From assembly GCF_900207585.1 (NCBI RefSeq), contig NZ_OAOP01000002.1, positions 186,001 through 250,000 on the forward strand: 64,000 nucleotides of DNA, written 5' to 3'. Positions 1 to 9,012 of this stretch are shown here, in pieces. The position numbers were made by a program, and so were the translations under genes. Source of the DNA: Bacillus oleivorans (GTDB lineage Bacteria > Bacillota > Bacilli > Bacillales > JC228). The notes under the pieces were generated by a model. It saw only the letters and a list, made by a program, of their open reading frames with translations. It was not told where the DNA came from and searched no databases. The stretch's first letter is position 1, and each line of letters opens with the position of its first letter.

Positions 1-195
1 GCGATCATTGTGCTGCAGCCAGATGTACAAGTAAGCAAAAATGAGATCATCGATTATTGCCGTGCCAATATGGCTCACTTTAAAACGCCAAAGGCGATTG
101 ATTTCGTAGATTCCCTTCCAAAAACAGCGACAGGGAAATTGCAAAAATATGTTTTAAGGGAAATGCATTGGAAAGGGAAGAAAAAAGTGAACTAA
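1..195 (+). CDS. acyl-CoA synthetase (AMP-binding family), C-terminal fragment
   Basis: The frame is open from the first base to a TAA at 193-195, so this is the 3' end of a gene that starts before the window. The last 64 residues carry the end of the C-terminal AMP-binding domain, with the motif PKTATGKLQKYVLRE. Its lysine is the conserved catalytic lysine of the adenylation half-reaction in acyl/aryl-CoA ligases. The family activates carboxylic acids to acyl-CoA with ATP. The substrate cannot be told from this fragment. A sirtuin follows on the other strand, and this lysine is the classical target of acetylation control in the family. Confidence 0.85.
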   Translation, partial: AIIVLQPDVQVSKNEIIDYCRANMAHFKTPKAIDFVDSLPKTATGKLQKYVLREMHWKGKKKVN

Positions 196-286
196 GGCGT
201 GAAGAGTGGGATTGGCTATAAATCGATCCCACTTTTGCTTTTCTCAACTAAAGATGGATAGAACTGCGAAATTATAGATATGGCAG

Positions 287-412
287 CCCGATAAAGATTA
301 AGAGCCCCCAATAATCGAAATGTTAACCCAATTATAGGATTCCCCGCCCAATTATTTAAGGTAACAGCCCAATAATTCACAGATTCCGCCCAAAAAACAG
401 GACCACTCAATT
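287..412. repeat. 20-21-bp periodic array, word GCCCAATwATT
   Basis: Degenerate units built on CCCAATAATT / CCCAATTAT begin at about 287, 307, 327, 347, 368 and 389, so the step is 20, 20, 20, 21, 21. The array lies between the convergent acyl-CoA synthetase and sirtuin genes. The same word recurs at 39341-39620, 39 kb away. One minus-strand frame is open, but it has no ribosome binding site and only reads the repeat. Confidence 0.75.
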
Positions 413-444
413 CATAATCCAGATTTTCGCTCTCTCATCATTGA

Positions 445-1158
445 TTAAATAGTAAGATCTTGATCTAATTCGTGCAGAAGCTCGCCAATTTTTCGATCAT
501 GAATCATCATATCTGCGAAAAAATCCATGCTAGTCGGCTCTTGATTCACAATCACAAGCTTAGCCCCATTTTCTTTTGCAAAAAGCGGAAACTGATTGGC
601 AGGCGTTACTGAAAGAGAAGAGCCGAGTACAATAAATAATTCTGCTTTTTCTGTTTCCCTTAAAGCGAAATCAAACGCATCCTTGGGTAAAGCCTCTCCA
701 AATAAAACAATTGATGGACGCAAGATTCCGCCACATTCACAATAATAGTCCGCTTTGATATATTCCTCACTGCTGTATTCTTTTCCGCAAGCTTGGCAGT
801 GAAGTTTTTGCAAGGTTCCATGCAGTTCAGCCACACGGGTAGAGCCCGCGAGCTGATGAAACCCGTCTACATTTTGAGTAATAATCGATTGAATCAATCC
901 TTGTTCTTCCCATTTTGCAAGAATATAATGGCCGTTATGAGGTTTATATTCTTTTACCCCCAGTACTCGGTTCCGATAGAATTCAATAAATTCCTGAACA
1001 TTTTCATTTAGAGCTTTTATACTTGCAATTTGACTAGGATCTTTGTGCTTCCACAGTCCATTCGAGGAGCGGAAATCCGGGAGGCCGCTCTCAGTCGACA
1101 TGCCAGCCCCAGTAAAAATAACCGTATAATTAGAATCAATCAGCCACTGTTTTAGCAA
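445..1158 (-). CDS. Sir2-family NAD-dependent protein deacylase
   Basis: About 237 residues. Near the N-terminus lies the NAD-binding motif GAGMSTESGLPDFRS, then TQNVDGFHQLAGS and the catalytic LHGTL. A zinc-binding pair CQAC...CEC and the GSSLSVTPAN segment follow, in the order expected for bacterial sirtuins (CobB/SrtN type). The enzyme removes acyl groups from lysine using NAD and probably acts in the cytosol. I chose a TTG start at 1158-1156 because AGGTGG lies five bases before it and because sirtuins start just before the GAGMS motif. The frame stays open upstream to 1323, but that extension has no homology I recognise. Together with the neighbouring acyl-CoA synthetase it may control CoA-ligase activity (inference). 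Confidence 0.9.
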   Translation of the reverse strand: MLKQWLIDSNYTVIFTGAGMSTESGLPDFRSSNGLWKHKDPSQIASIKALNENVQEFIEFYRNRVLGVKEYKPHNGHYILAKWEEQGLIQSIITQNVDGFHQLAGSTRVAELHGTLQKLHCQACGKEYSSEEYIKADYYCECGGILRPSIVLFGEALPKDAFDFALRETEKAELFIVLGSSLSVTPANQFPLFAKENGAKLVIVNQEPTSMDFFADMMIHDRKIGELLHELDQDLTI

Positions 1159-1349
1159 AGTCGTCCACCTCACGTGAGTTTTCAATATTTGATATGTAAA
1201 ACTTAACATATCATTTCCAACAGTTAAACGTTTAATATGGCTTATTTCGAATGCTATTGGAGTTTTTGTAAAATTTATACTAAAATAAGAATTAGCAATT
1301 ATTGTTTTTGTAAGCGATTCCACCGGAGGAAGGAGGGCCTTCTTCTCTA

Positions 1350-3119
1350 TTGAAGAAGCAAAGACTTATGAGTAAACTGACGAGAAACTCATTCCCGGCT
1401 TCACCCATTGAAGCATGGGAAACGCTCTCTTTAAAGACATTAAAAACGGAAACTCTTGAAGCTTTACAGACCAAAACCTATGAAAATATCATTCTTTCTC
1501 CCTTATATACCTCAAAAGACAAGGGGCTGGATGGTGCACAGGTTCCGCCAGGGTTAGCCCCATTTATTAGAGGAGTCAAGGAAGCAGATGGATTGAATAG
1601 AGGATGGAAGGTAGCGCAATGGATTACTTCTTCACCTTCAGGTCCTGAGGATATTAAGTCTCTTGAAGACAAAGGGCAGGATGTAATTTCCTTTCAAACT
1701 GGTTCGTTTTCGGAAAATGAACTTGAGAAATGGAAAGAAATCATCGCGATTTTTCCGCTTAAAGAAGTGTTCATTGAACTTGGAGTCAAGGAACATAACT
1801 GGCTTTTTAAACATGACTTTTTGTATGCAAGCAAAGGATTTATCGGTTTTGATCCGATAAAAGCTTTGATTGAACGGGAAAGCAGCCAAGATGAATTGCA
1901 CGGCTATTATTCATACCTATCTCATGCTGTGAAACATTCAAGTTTCGAACAAAGAAATATTTTAATAGATAATACCATTTTTCATAATAGCGGCGCGGAC
2001 ATTATAACAGAACTTGCTTGTGTTCTTGCAGTTGCAGCCGAACATGTAGACCGCCTTGAAATAGGCGAAATAGAAGCAGATACGATATTATCTAAAATGC
2101 TTGTTCGAATCGGAGTTGGCGGGAGCTTTTTCTTAGAAGTTGCTAAGATAAGGGCTCTGCGCTATCTTTGGTACAAATTCACTTCCGCCTATAATGGTAT
2201 AAGTGGAACGAGTCAAAAAATTAATATTGCTGCTGAAACCTCATTAGTTTCGAAAACGATGTATGACGAGTATGTCAATGTCTTGCGCTCAGGCAATGAA
2301 GCTTTTGCTGCCGTTACAGCAGGCGTGGACTATCTGTCCGTAACACGATTTGATATTTGTCTTCAAGAGAAGAAAGAACTGGCAGACAGGATCGCCCGAA
2401 ATACACATCATCTGCTAGCAAAAGAATCTCATATGACTCGCGTATTTGATCCAGCTGGCGGTTCATGGTATGTGGAATCCTTAACACGAGAGTTAATCGA
2501 AAAAGGCTGGGAGCTTTTTATTGAGATTGAAGAGCTCGGCGGCATCCTTTCTTGCATCGAAACAGGATGGCTGCAATATCGCATCAAAAAATCGCGAGAA
2601 GCGAAAGTCAAAGCCGTTAATGAGAGAAGAATGGAGATTGTCGGTATCAATATGTATGTTGATGGAAATGACAGAAAACCTAATGAGGTACTGGCTCGAT
2701 CAGGTGCAGGACTCGGATTTTCAAGCTTCCGCTTTTCTCAAACCTTTGAGAAGTGGAGACTTTACTTTGACCGTCATCCGATAAAGGTTGCGATTATTTG
2801 TTTAGGGAAGATAAAAGAATTTAAGGAACGACGGGACATGGCCAGAAATTGGTTTGCTTCTGTCGGTATCCAAACTGATTTATTTGCAGGAGTAGATTCA
2901 TTCAGCAAGACCATCGAAAAGTATAAGGCTATTTGTATTTGTGGGACAGATGATTCCTATGAAACATGGGATATAGAATATGGGGAGATAGCTAAAAAAT
3001 TCCCTGTATTTGCTGCTGGCCGCCCCCGTAATACGGACTCAAGGATTTTCTGGATTTACCCCGAGCTTGAAGCAGAGCCCATTGTCACAAATTGGGCAGC
3101 AGAAAGTGAGGTTTTATAA
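1350..3119 (+). CDS. mutA: methylmalonyl-CoA mutase small (beta) subunit
   Basis: About 589 residues. It is a paralogue of the next gene product, with a TIM-barrel half (for example [17 protein letters not shown]) and a C-terminal flavodoxin-like half. The B12-binding DxHxxG of the large subunit is absent here, as expected for the non-catalytic subunit. With MutB it forms the heterodimer that interconverts methylmalonyl-CoA and succinyl-CoA. The start is uncertain: TTG at 1350 has AGGAGGG about 13 bases upstream, and ATG at 1368 is the alternative. Its stop codon overlaps the mutB start by one base (TAATG), so the two are probably translationally coupled. It is divergent from the sirtuin gene. 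Confidence 0.92.
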   Translation: MKKQRLMSKLTRNSFPASPIEAWETLSLKTLKTETLEALQTKTYENIILSPLYTSKDKGLDGAQVPPGLAPFIRGVKEADGLNRGWKVAQWITSSPSGPEDIKSLEDKGQDVISFQTGSFSENELEKWKEIIAIFPLKEVFIELGVKEHNWLFKHDFLYASKGFIGFDPIKALIERESSQDELHGYYSYLSHAVKHSSFEQRNILIDNTIFHNSGADIITELACVLAVAAEHVDRLEIGEIEADTILSKMLVRIGVGGSFFLEVAKIRALRYLWYKFTSAYNGISGTSQKINIAAETSLVSKTMYDEYVNVLRSGNEAFAAVTAGVDYLSVTRFDICLQEKKELADRIARNTHHLLAKESHMTRVFDPAGGSWYVESLTRELIEKGWELFIEIEELGGILSCIETGWLQYRIKKSREAKVKAVNERRMEIVGINMYVDGNDRKPNEVLARSGAGLGFSSFRFSQTFEKWRLYFDRHPIKVAIICLGKIKEFKERRDMARNWFASVGIQTDLFAGVDSFSKTIEKYKAICICGTDDSYETWDIEYGEIAKKFPVFAAGRPRNTDSRIFWIYPELEAEPIVTNWAAESEVL

Positions 3120-5272
3120 TGGTTAAACCAAATTTTAAAAACGTCTCTTTAGATATCATAGATTTTCGAATCGAGACAAATCGAGATGTGCCCGCCACCA
3201 TGTCTAATGAAAATATTTTCATAAAAAAATATTATACGTATCAAGATGTGGAACACTTAGCACAGTTGGAAGACCTTCCTGGAATCCCGCCTTATACGAG
3301 AGGACCCTATCCAACGATGTACGTGACAAAGCCATGGACGATTCGGCAATATGCTGGTTTTTCCACGGCTGAGGAGAGCAATGCATTTTATAAACGGAAT
3401 TTGGAAATGGGGCAAAAAGGACTTTCTGTTGCCTTCGATTTGCCTACCCACCGCGGCTATGACTCGGATCATCCCCGTGTCGAAGGAGACGTGGGAAAAG
3501 CAGGAGTAGCAGTTGATTCCATTATCGATATGAAAATATTGTTTGATGAAATTCCTCTCGATAAAATGAGTGTTTCGATGACAATGAATGGGGCCGTATT
3601 ACCGATTATGGCTTTCTACATTGTTACCGCAGAGGAACAAGGAGTCGCTCTCAAAGATTTATCCGGGACGATTCAAAATGATATATTAAAAGAATATATG
3701 GTCCGCAATACTTATATATATCCGCCAGACGTGTCAATGCGAATTATCTCAGATATTTTCGCATATACAGCTAAAAATATGCCAAAGTTCAACTCCATCA
3801 GTATTTCTGGCTACCATATGCAGGAAGCGGGAGCTCCGGCTGATCTCGAACTCGCCTACACACTTGCCGATGGGCTTGAGTATGTCCGGACGGGATTAAA
3901 TGCGGGGATTGACATTGATTCCTTTGCCCCTAGACTGTCATTCTTCTGGGGAATTGGAATGAACTATTTTATGGAGGTAGCAAAGCTTCGTGGTGGCAGA
4001 AGAATCTGGGCAGAGCTGATGAAGCCATTTGCGCCAAAAAATCCTAAATCACTTGCTTTAAGGACACATTCCCAAACATCAGGCTGGAGTTTAACCGAAC
4101 AGGATCCGTTTAACAATATTATCCGTACTTTAATCGAAGCTCATGCAGCCGTTATGGGTCATACTCAGTCGCTCCATACGAATGCCTTAGATGAAGCAAT
4201 TGCACTCCCAACCGATTTTTCAGCAAGAATTGCCCGAAATACTCAGTTATATTTACAAAAGGAAACATATCTTTGCAATGTGATTGATCCATGGGGCGGC
4301 TCTTACTATGTTGAAACATTAACAGATGAACTGATGAGAAAAGCCTGGGAGCATATTGATGAAATTGAACGTCTTGGCGGTATGACAAGGGCGATCGAAG
4401 CGGGTCTGCCTAAGCTGAGAATTGAAGAAGCTGCAACAAAGCGGCAGGCGAAAATCGATTCAGGCAAAGAAGCGATCATTGGTGTAAATTGTTATAAAGT
4501 TGAGAATAACGACCAGTTTGATATTTTAGAAATAAACCAAGAGGCAGTAAAGCAAAAACAAATTGCAAAGCTGCAGCAATTAAAAGCGAGCCGTGATCAA
4601 GAACGGGTTAATCAAGCTTTAGAACGAATTACAGAGGCGGCTGCAACAGGGGAAGGAAATCTGTTAGAGCTTGCAGTGGAAGCAGCGAGGGCACGTGCCA
4701 CCCTTGGCGAGATTTCGATGGCGATAGAAAAAGTAACCGGAAGACATCGAGCTATGATAAGGAGTGTTTCTGGCGTGTACTTATCAAACTATGAACATGA
4801 AGCAAGTATGCAAAAGGTCATTCAAATGACGGAAGAGTTTTTCCAAACAGAGGGCAGAAGACCAAGGATGCTGGTTGCGAAAATGGGCCAAGACGGCCAT
4901 GACCGGGGTGCTAAGGTAATTGCAACAGCATTTAGCGATCTTGGCTTTGATGTCGATATCGGACCGTTATTCCAAACGCCCGAAGAAACCGCGAAACAGG
5001 CTGTCGAAAATGATGTCCATGTTGTTGGAGTGAGCTCACTTGCAGCAGGGCATAAAACGTTACTTCCTAAGCTAGTTGGCGAACTGAAAAAATTTGGAAG
5101 AGAAGATATTATGATTGTCATTGGCGGAGTAATCCCGGCAAAAGACTATCCTTTCTTGCTTGAAAACGGAGCATCTCATATCTTTGGTCCGGGTACAGTA
5201 ATTCCATTGGCAGCAGAAAAAATTATAGATGAAATTTACATTCGATTAGGGTATGAAAAGATAGAAGATTAA
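3119..5272 (+). CDS. mutB: methylmalonyl-CoA mutase large (alpha, catalytic) subunit
   Basis: The protein has 717 residues, the normal length for the catalytic subunit. The N-terminal TIM barrel contains [11 protein letters not shown] and [16 protein letters not shown]. The C-terminal cobalamin domain carries DGHDRGAK, whose His594 is the lower axial ligand of adenosylcobalamin, followed by [12 protein letters not shown] and [10 protein letters not shown]. It catalyses the radical rearrangement of (R)-methylmalonyl-CoA to succinyl-CoA, the last step of propionyl-CoA breakdown. It overlaps mutA by one base and is followed by the meaB GTPase. The epimerase and carboxylase of the same pathway are at 16.7-18.7 kb. 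Confidence 0.97.
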   Translation: MVKPNFKNVSLDIIDFRIETNRDVPATMSNENIFIKKYYTYQDVEHLAQLEDLPGIPPYTRGPYPTMYVTKPWTIRQYAGFSTAEESNAFYKRNLEMGQKGLSVAFDLPTHRGYDSDHPRVEGDVGKAGVAVDSIIDMKILFDEIPLDKMSVSMTMNGAVLPIMAFYIVTAEEQGVALKDLSGTIQNDILKEYMVRNTYIYPPDVSMRIISDIFAYTAKNMPKFNSISISGYHMQEAGAPADLELAYTLADGLEYVRTGLNAGIDIDSFAPRLSFFWGIGMNYFMEVAKLRGGRRIWAELMKPFAPKNPKSLALRTHSQTSGWSLTEQDPFNNIIRTLIEAHAAVMGHTQSLHTNALDEAIALPTDFSARIARNTQLYLQKETYLCNVIDPWGGSYYVETLTDELMRKAWEHIDEIERLGGMTRAIEAGLPKLRIEEAATKRQAKIDSGKEAIIGVNCYKVENNDQFDILEINQEAVKQKQIAKLQQLKASRDQERVNQALERITEAAATGEGNLLELAVEAARARATLGEISMAIEKVTGRHRAMIRSVSGVYLSNYEHEASMQKVIQMTEEFFQTEGRRPRMLVAKMGQDGHDRGAKVIATAFSDLGFDVDIGPLFQTPEETAKQAVENDVHVVGVSSLAAGHKTLLPKLVGELKKFGREDIMIVIGGVIPAKDYPFLLENGASHIFGPGTVIPLAAEKIIDEIYIRLGYEKIED

Positions 5273-5285
5273 ATGATGTCAATCG

Positions 5286-5340
5286 GTCCATAAACGTCAT
5301 GGATCAGCGCATAAATCTCGTGGATCGTCACATAAACATT
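5286..5340. repeat. 21-bp periodic array, word CATAAA
   Basis: Three CATAAA words start at 5289, 5310 and 5331, exactly 21 bp apart, with GTGGATC/ATGGATC words between them. It fills the gap between mutB and meaB. The 10-mer GTCCATAAAC at its start is also present at the end of the array at 27.8 kb, so the two arrays may be related. Confidence 0.6.
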
Positions 5341-5422
5341 AAGGGGGCGATGAACTATTTTTAACCTGGATAAAGCGCCTAAATACCGAAAAGTAAACGA
5401 TCAAAAGCTTGAACTTCATGAC

Positions 5423-6382
5423 ATGAAACAGGCAATTTTAGCCGGAGACCGGAAAGTTTTAGCACAGGCCGTGACCTTGGTTGAAAGTCAGGCAGCAGAT
5501 AAACAAAAACAGGCGCAACAATTGCTGCAAGAGCTTCTCCCCTTTACAGGAAATTCGATTCGCATCGGTATCACAGGTGTGCCGGGAGCAGGCAAAAGTA
5601 CTTTTATTGAGGCATTAGGATTAAAATTATGTGAAAAAGGCCATCGTTTAGCTGTTTTGGCTGTGGATCCAAGCTCTAGTGTGAGCGGAGGCAGTATTCT
5701 TGGGGACAAAACCAGGATGGAGGAGCTTTCAAAGCATCCAAATGCCTTCATCCGCCCTTCACCCTCAGGGGGAACACTTGGCGGGGTTCATCGAAAAACA
5801 AGAGAATCCATCATTCTTTGTGAGGCAGCCGGGTTTGATATTATTTTTGTTGAAACAGTTGGAGTTGGCCAAAGTGAAGTGATTGTTAGAGAACTCGTCG
5901 ATTTTTTTCTCTTGCTCGTTATTACCGGTGCAGGAGATGATCTGCAAGGGATGAAAAAAGGGATTATCGAGTTAGCAGATGCGATTGCAGTAAATAAAGC
6001 GGATGGGGAGAATGAGAGAAAGGCAGAATTAACGAAGAAGGAATACAACCAAATATTGGCGATGGTGCAGCCTGCAACGCAAGGCTGGAAAACGAGGGCT
6101 TACACGTGTTCTGCCCTGTATCTTAAAGGTTTGGAGGAACTGTGGGAGGTTATTCAAAGCTTTGTTCAAACCACAAAAGTATCCCGAGTATTTTTTGAAC
6201 GGAGAAAGTTACAGTCTAAACAATGGCTATTGCAATCGATCCGCGATGAATTAGAGGCTCGTTTTTATACTAATCATGAGATCCGACAGCTTCTTCAGGA
6301 ATATATGAAACAGGTAGTGGAAGGGAAGGTAACCGTAACACAAGCAGTTGAAGCACTCTTTTCTATATATGAAGTAAAATAA
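5423..6382 (+). CDS. meaB: methylmalonyl-CoA mutase-associated GTPase MeaB (ArgK family)
   Basis: G3E-family GTPase with Walker [10 protein letters not shown], then [39 protein letters not shown] and the NKADG base-recognition motif. It protects and reloads the adenosylcobalamin cofactor of MutAB. Coordinates use the first standard start, ATG at 5423, which gives 319 residues. The frame is open back to 5354, and the extra residues ([14 protein letters not shown]) resemble the N-terminal part that Bacillus homologues have, so the true protein is probably longer. The only initiators upstream are an ATT at 5357 behind AAGGGGG, or an ATG at 5350 that is out of frame by one T in a run of five. Confidence 0.93.
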   Translation: MKQAILAGDRKVLAQAVTLVESQAADKQKQAQQLLQELLPFTGNSIRIGITGVPGAGKSTFIEALGLKLCEKGHRLAVLAVDPSSSVSGGSILGDKTRMEELSKHPNAFIRPSPSGGTLGGVHRKTRESIILCEAAGFDIIFVETVGVGQSEVIVRELVDFFLLLVITGAGDDLQGMKKGIIELADAIAVNKADGENERKAELTKKEYNQILAMVQPATQGWKTRAYTCSALYLKGLEELWEVIQSFVQTTKVSRVFFERRKLQSKQWLLQSIRDELEARFYTNHEIRQLLQEYMKQVVEGKVTVTQAVEALFSIYEVK

Positions 6383-6384
6383 AA

Positions 6385-6410
6385 ATGGGATAGCGCTCAG
6401 GCTATCCCAT
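6385..6410 (+). terminator. hairpin after meaB
   Basis: A perfect 10-bp stem, ATGGGATAGC / GCTATCCCAT, with a six-base loop begins three bases after the meaB stop. No U-tract follows, so it may be a processing or stability hairpin rather than a true intrinsic terminator. Confidence 0.5.
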
Positions 6411-6497
6411 AGATCCAGGGAGTTTAGGGGTATGGATCTAGATGTAGTAATAGGATACCCATATTATTGCGAGTTCAAACCTTTAAAACATAAAAAT

Positions 6498-6527
6498 TTG
6501 AAAAATATATGGGAAACTTGGTATGAT
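6498..6527 (+). promoter_or_regulatory. candidate sigma-A promoter for brxB
   Basis: TTGAAA and TATGAT are separated by 18 bp, about 90 bp before the brxB start. Confidence 0.4.
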
Positions 6528-6614
6528 TATGATAAAGTCCGCGATAATGAGTAAAATTCAGGAAGAAGGATTCCTAGTGGATTTTGGATTAATCTCTAAA
6601 AAGGAGAGAATGCT

Positions 6615-7052
6615 ATGAACATCGATTTTAATCTTTTGATGAATGATGCTGTTCGTCAAGCGCGCGAAGAAATTGTGGCGGCCGGATATACTGAATTAAA
6701 GACACCTGAAGAGGTTCAGGAAGCTCTTAATAAAAAAGGGACAACTTTAGTCATGATTAATTCTGTCTGCGGATGTGCTGGAGGGATTGCGAGACCTGCT
6801 GCCAGTCATGCGATTCATTATGATAAAAAACCTGATCAGCTTGTAACAGTTTTCGCTGGTCAAGATAAAGAAGCAACGGAATCTGCAAGAAGCTATTTTG
6901 AAGGCTATCCGCCATCATCCCCTTCCTTTGCCCTTTTAAAGGATGGCAAGATTGTAACAATGGTGGAGCGCCACGAAATCGAAGGCCATGATCCAATGTC
7001 TGTAGTCAACAAACTCCAAGAATACTTCGATAAATATTGCGAAGAAGTGTAA
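6615..7052 (+). CDS. brxB: bacilliredoxin BrxB (YqiW)
   Basis: 145 residues, matching the DUF1094 family in length. The redox motif is Cys52-Gly-Cys54 in [14 protein letters not shown], followed by [26 protein letters not shown] and RHEIEGHDP. The protein removes bacillithiol from S-bacillithiolated cytosolic proteins after oxidative or hypochlorite stress. The CGC motif, rather than CxxC, separates it from thioredoxins. The start has AAAAAGGAGAG about eight bases upstream. It is a single gene between a candidate promoter and a clear terminator. It marks the left end of the yqiW-yqj gene order known from B. subtilis. Confidence 0.95.
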   Translation: MNIDFNLLMNDAVRQAREEIVAAGYTELKTPEEVQEALNKKGTTLVMINSVCGCAGGIARPAASHAIHYDKKPDQLVTVFAGQDKEATESARSYFEGYPPSSPSFALLKDGKIVTMVERHEIEGHDPMSVVNKLQEYFDKYCEEV

Positions 7053-7106
7053 AGTGACTGGCACCGACTGAATTATGTCGAACCAATGTTCTTGACAAGT
7101 AAAGGT

Positions 7107-7140
7107 CTCACAGAAGAAAATTCTGTGGGGCTTTTTGTTT
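7107..7140 (+). terminator. intrinsic terminator after brxB
   Basis: The nine-pair stem CTCACAGAA / TTCTGTGGG (one G-U pair) has a five-base loop and is followed by CTTTTTGTTTT. Confidence 0.85.
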
Positions 7141-7223
7141 TGTGATATTCTTGAATCAGATGCGACTATTGTTTGTTGATACTGCAATATAAAAGGCATA
7201 TTTTAGTTATTGAGGGGTAGCAC

Positions 7224-8210
7224 ATGTTTAAAATTGGTTATCGCACTATAAAAACAGCCGTGGGTGCCGTTCTGTCCATCATGATTGCTCAATTATTTCA
7301 GCTGGAGAATTTCGCTTCTGCCGGTATCCTGACCATTCTATGTATTAAGCCAACGAAAAGGAAATCACTAAAAGCTGCAATGGATCGGTTTGTTGCATGT
7401 TTTATTGCTTTATTACTTGCGAGCCTCTTTTTTGAATTGATTTCTTATCATCCGATTGTAATTGGAATACTTTTATTAGTTTTTATCCCCGCAACTGTTA
7501 AGTTAACCGTTCAGGATGGAATTGTAACGGCAAGCGTCATTATTTTACATGTATACATGGCAGAAAATATAACAGTGTCCTTTATATTGAATGAGGTTTT
7601 TCTTATTGTGATAGGGCTGCTCGTCGCACTCCTATTAAATCTTTATATGCCATCTCTAGATAAAAAACTATTACATATTAGGGATGAAGTCGAGCTCCAT
7701 ATCTCAAACATCTTACGCAGTATTGCCAACTACTTAAAAATAAATGATGAGGGATTGCTAGCCAATGAAATTACAGGACTTGATCAGGCGATACAGCGAG
7801 GAAAAGAACTAGCTTTTAAAGATTATGAAAATCGTCTTCTCCAAGAGGAAAATCTATATTTTAACTATTTTATTATGAGGGAAAAGCAATTTCATATTAT
7901 TGAGCGCGTCCTTCCATTATTGGCTTCCTTTCAATTCAATACTTCACAACGGATCCAAGTTGCAGAATTTATTCGCGATTTAAGTGAACATGTTCATTCG
8001 GGAAATACGGCTCATCATTTTTTATATAAATTGTATCGGCTAAAGCACTCTTTCGATCAAATGGAGCTTCCGAAAACCCGCGAAGAGTTACAAGAACATG
8101 CGGCTCTCTTGAATTTTGTAAGGGAAATGGAACAATATCTGCAAATTAAGAGTCATTTTAAAGGTCTATATGATACCAAGACGGACAGCAAAAAAGAAAC
8201 ATCGGGATGA
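7224..8210 (+). CDS. yqjA: aromatic acid exporter-type membrane protein (YqjA, DUF939)
   Basis: 328 residues. The N-terminal ~145 residues hold four to six hydrophobic helices (for example AVLSIMIAQLFQL, CFIALLLASLFFEL, VIGILLLVFIPAT, VIGLLVALLLNLYM). A charged, helical cytoplasmic C-terminal half follows. This layout fits the DUF939/FUSC-like family that includes B. subtilis YqjA, which sits at the same place after yqiW. The family is described as exporting aromatic acids, but substrate and transport are not shown by the sequence. The start ATG is preceded by GAGGGG. Confidence 0.85.
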   Translation: MFKIGYRTIKTAVGAVLSIMIAQLFQLENFASAGILTILCIKPTKRKSLKAAMDRFVACFIALLLASLFFELISYHPIVIGILLLVFIPATVKLTVQDGIVTASVIILHVYMAENITVSFILNEVFLIVIGLLVALLLNLYMPSLDKKLLHIRDEVELHISNILRSIANYLKINDEGLLANEITGLDQAIQRGKELAFKDYENRLLQEENLYFNYFIMREKQFHIIERVLPLLASFQFNTSQRIQVAEFIRDLSEHVHSGNTAHHFLYKLYRLKHSFDQMELPKTREELQEHAALLNFVREMEQYLQIKSHFKGLYDTKTDSKKETSG

Positions 8211-8255
8211 ATGGAAAATAAACAGTTCATGCACACTATACATAGGTGATGGACT

Positions 8256-8801
8256 ATGAAAGTATTGCTTGCATTCATTTTAGCGGTTGTGTCGCCAATT
8301 TGGCCGATTGGAGAAAATCCTTTGCCGGGTGACCCTTTTATTATCGTTAATAAAAAATACAATAAACTCGCATTTGTCCTCGATGAAAAAATAGAAGTCT
8401 ATCCAATCGCGTCGGGAAAAACCGATGATTTAACGCCAGAAGGCCTATTTACCGTAACGGTTAAGGCAATTAACCCTTACTATCGGAAGTTAAATATACC
8501 GGGCGGTCATCCGAAAAACCCTTTGGGAAGCAGATGGATTGGATTTGATGCACTAGACACAATCGGAAGAACATACGGAATCCATGGGACCAATCGTCCA
8601 GAATCAATTGGGAGATATGTTTCGAACGGATGTATTCGGATGAGGAAAGAAGATGTGGAAGCATTATTTGACCAGGTTCCGATTGGAACCAAGGTGTGGG
8701 TTGTTTCGAATTATAAATCATTCTATGATTTAGCGGTTGAAGCAGGAGCAATTATGGATGAATCACAAAAATTAAAATGGCCATTAGTGATGAATTGGTA
8801 A
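8256..8801 (+). CDS. L,D-transpeptidase (YkuD domain), exported
   Basis: 181 residues. The N-terminus is a hydrophobic signal-like segment (VLLAFILAVVSPIW). One YkuD domain follows, with the HGTN motif (His110) and SNGCIRM (catalytic Cys126), in the usual spacing. Enzymes of this family form 3-3 peptidoglycan cross-links or attach proteins to the wall through a cysteine acyl-enzyme, so this one should act outside the membrane. There is no LysM domain, unlike B. subtilis YkuD. The 3' end of the gene forms the left arm of its terminator. Confidence 0.92.
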   Translation: MKVLLAFILAVVSPIWPIGENPLPGDPFIIVNKKYNKLAFVLDEKIEVYPIASGKTDDLTPEGLFTVTVKAINPYYRKLNIPGGHPKNPLGSRWIGFDALDTIGRTYGIHGTNRPESIGRYVSNGCIRMRKEDVEALFDQVPIGTKVWVVSNYKSFYDLAVEAGAIMDESQKLKWPLVMNW

Positions 8802-8818
8802 TCACTAATGGCTTTTTT
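8780..8818 (+). terminator. intrinsic terminator overlapping the end of the L,D-transpeptidase gene
   Basis: The perfect 12-bp stem GCCATTAGTGAT / ATCACTAATGGC is followed by TTTTTT. The left arm and the loop lie inside the coding sequence, whose stop is at 8799-8801. Confidence 0.9.
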
Positions 8819-8908
8819 AATCGGACAAACGGGGTTTAGCGGTAAAATAGCATACGGACTATTAGGAACAGTCCAATTTTGCACAAATCATTTGCGCGGT
8901 ATTTGGTC

Positions 8909-8938
8909 TTACAATCGAAGCAATACAAGCAGTATAGT
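8909..8938 (+). promoter_or_regulatory. candidate promoter of the PTS operon
   Basis: TTACAA, an 18-bp spacer and TATAGT, about 75 bp before the regulator gene. Confidence 0.4.
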
Positions 8939-8977
8939 ATAGATAACCCATTAACCTATCCATATTACAAAAGCTTT

Positions 8978-8999
8978 TTTGCACATACTAAAGTGCAAA
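8978..8999 (+). promoter_or_regulatory. inverted repeat overlapping the regulator's ribosome binding site
   Basis: TTTGCAC and GTGCAAA are arms of seven bases separated by eight. The right arm runs into AAAGGAGG, the Shine-Dalgarno of the next gene. TTTGCAC also occurs once more at about 8878. It could be an operator or a translational hairpin. Confidence 0.45.
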
Positions 9000-9012
9000 G
9001 GAGGTAGGGTTC

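Noticed and set aside
216-410. Minus-strand open frame of 64 codons over the first periodic array
   Set aside because: It only reads the repeat units, has no ribosome binding site and no recognisable domain.
1159-1323. N-terminal extension of the sirtuin to a TTG at 1323
   Set aside because: Residues are unlike any sirtuin N-terminus, and the TTG at 1158 has the proper AGGTGG spacing.
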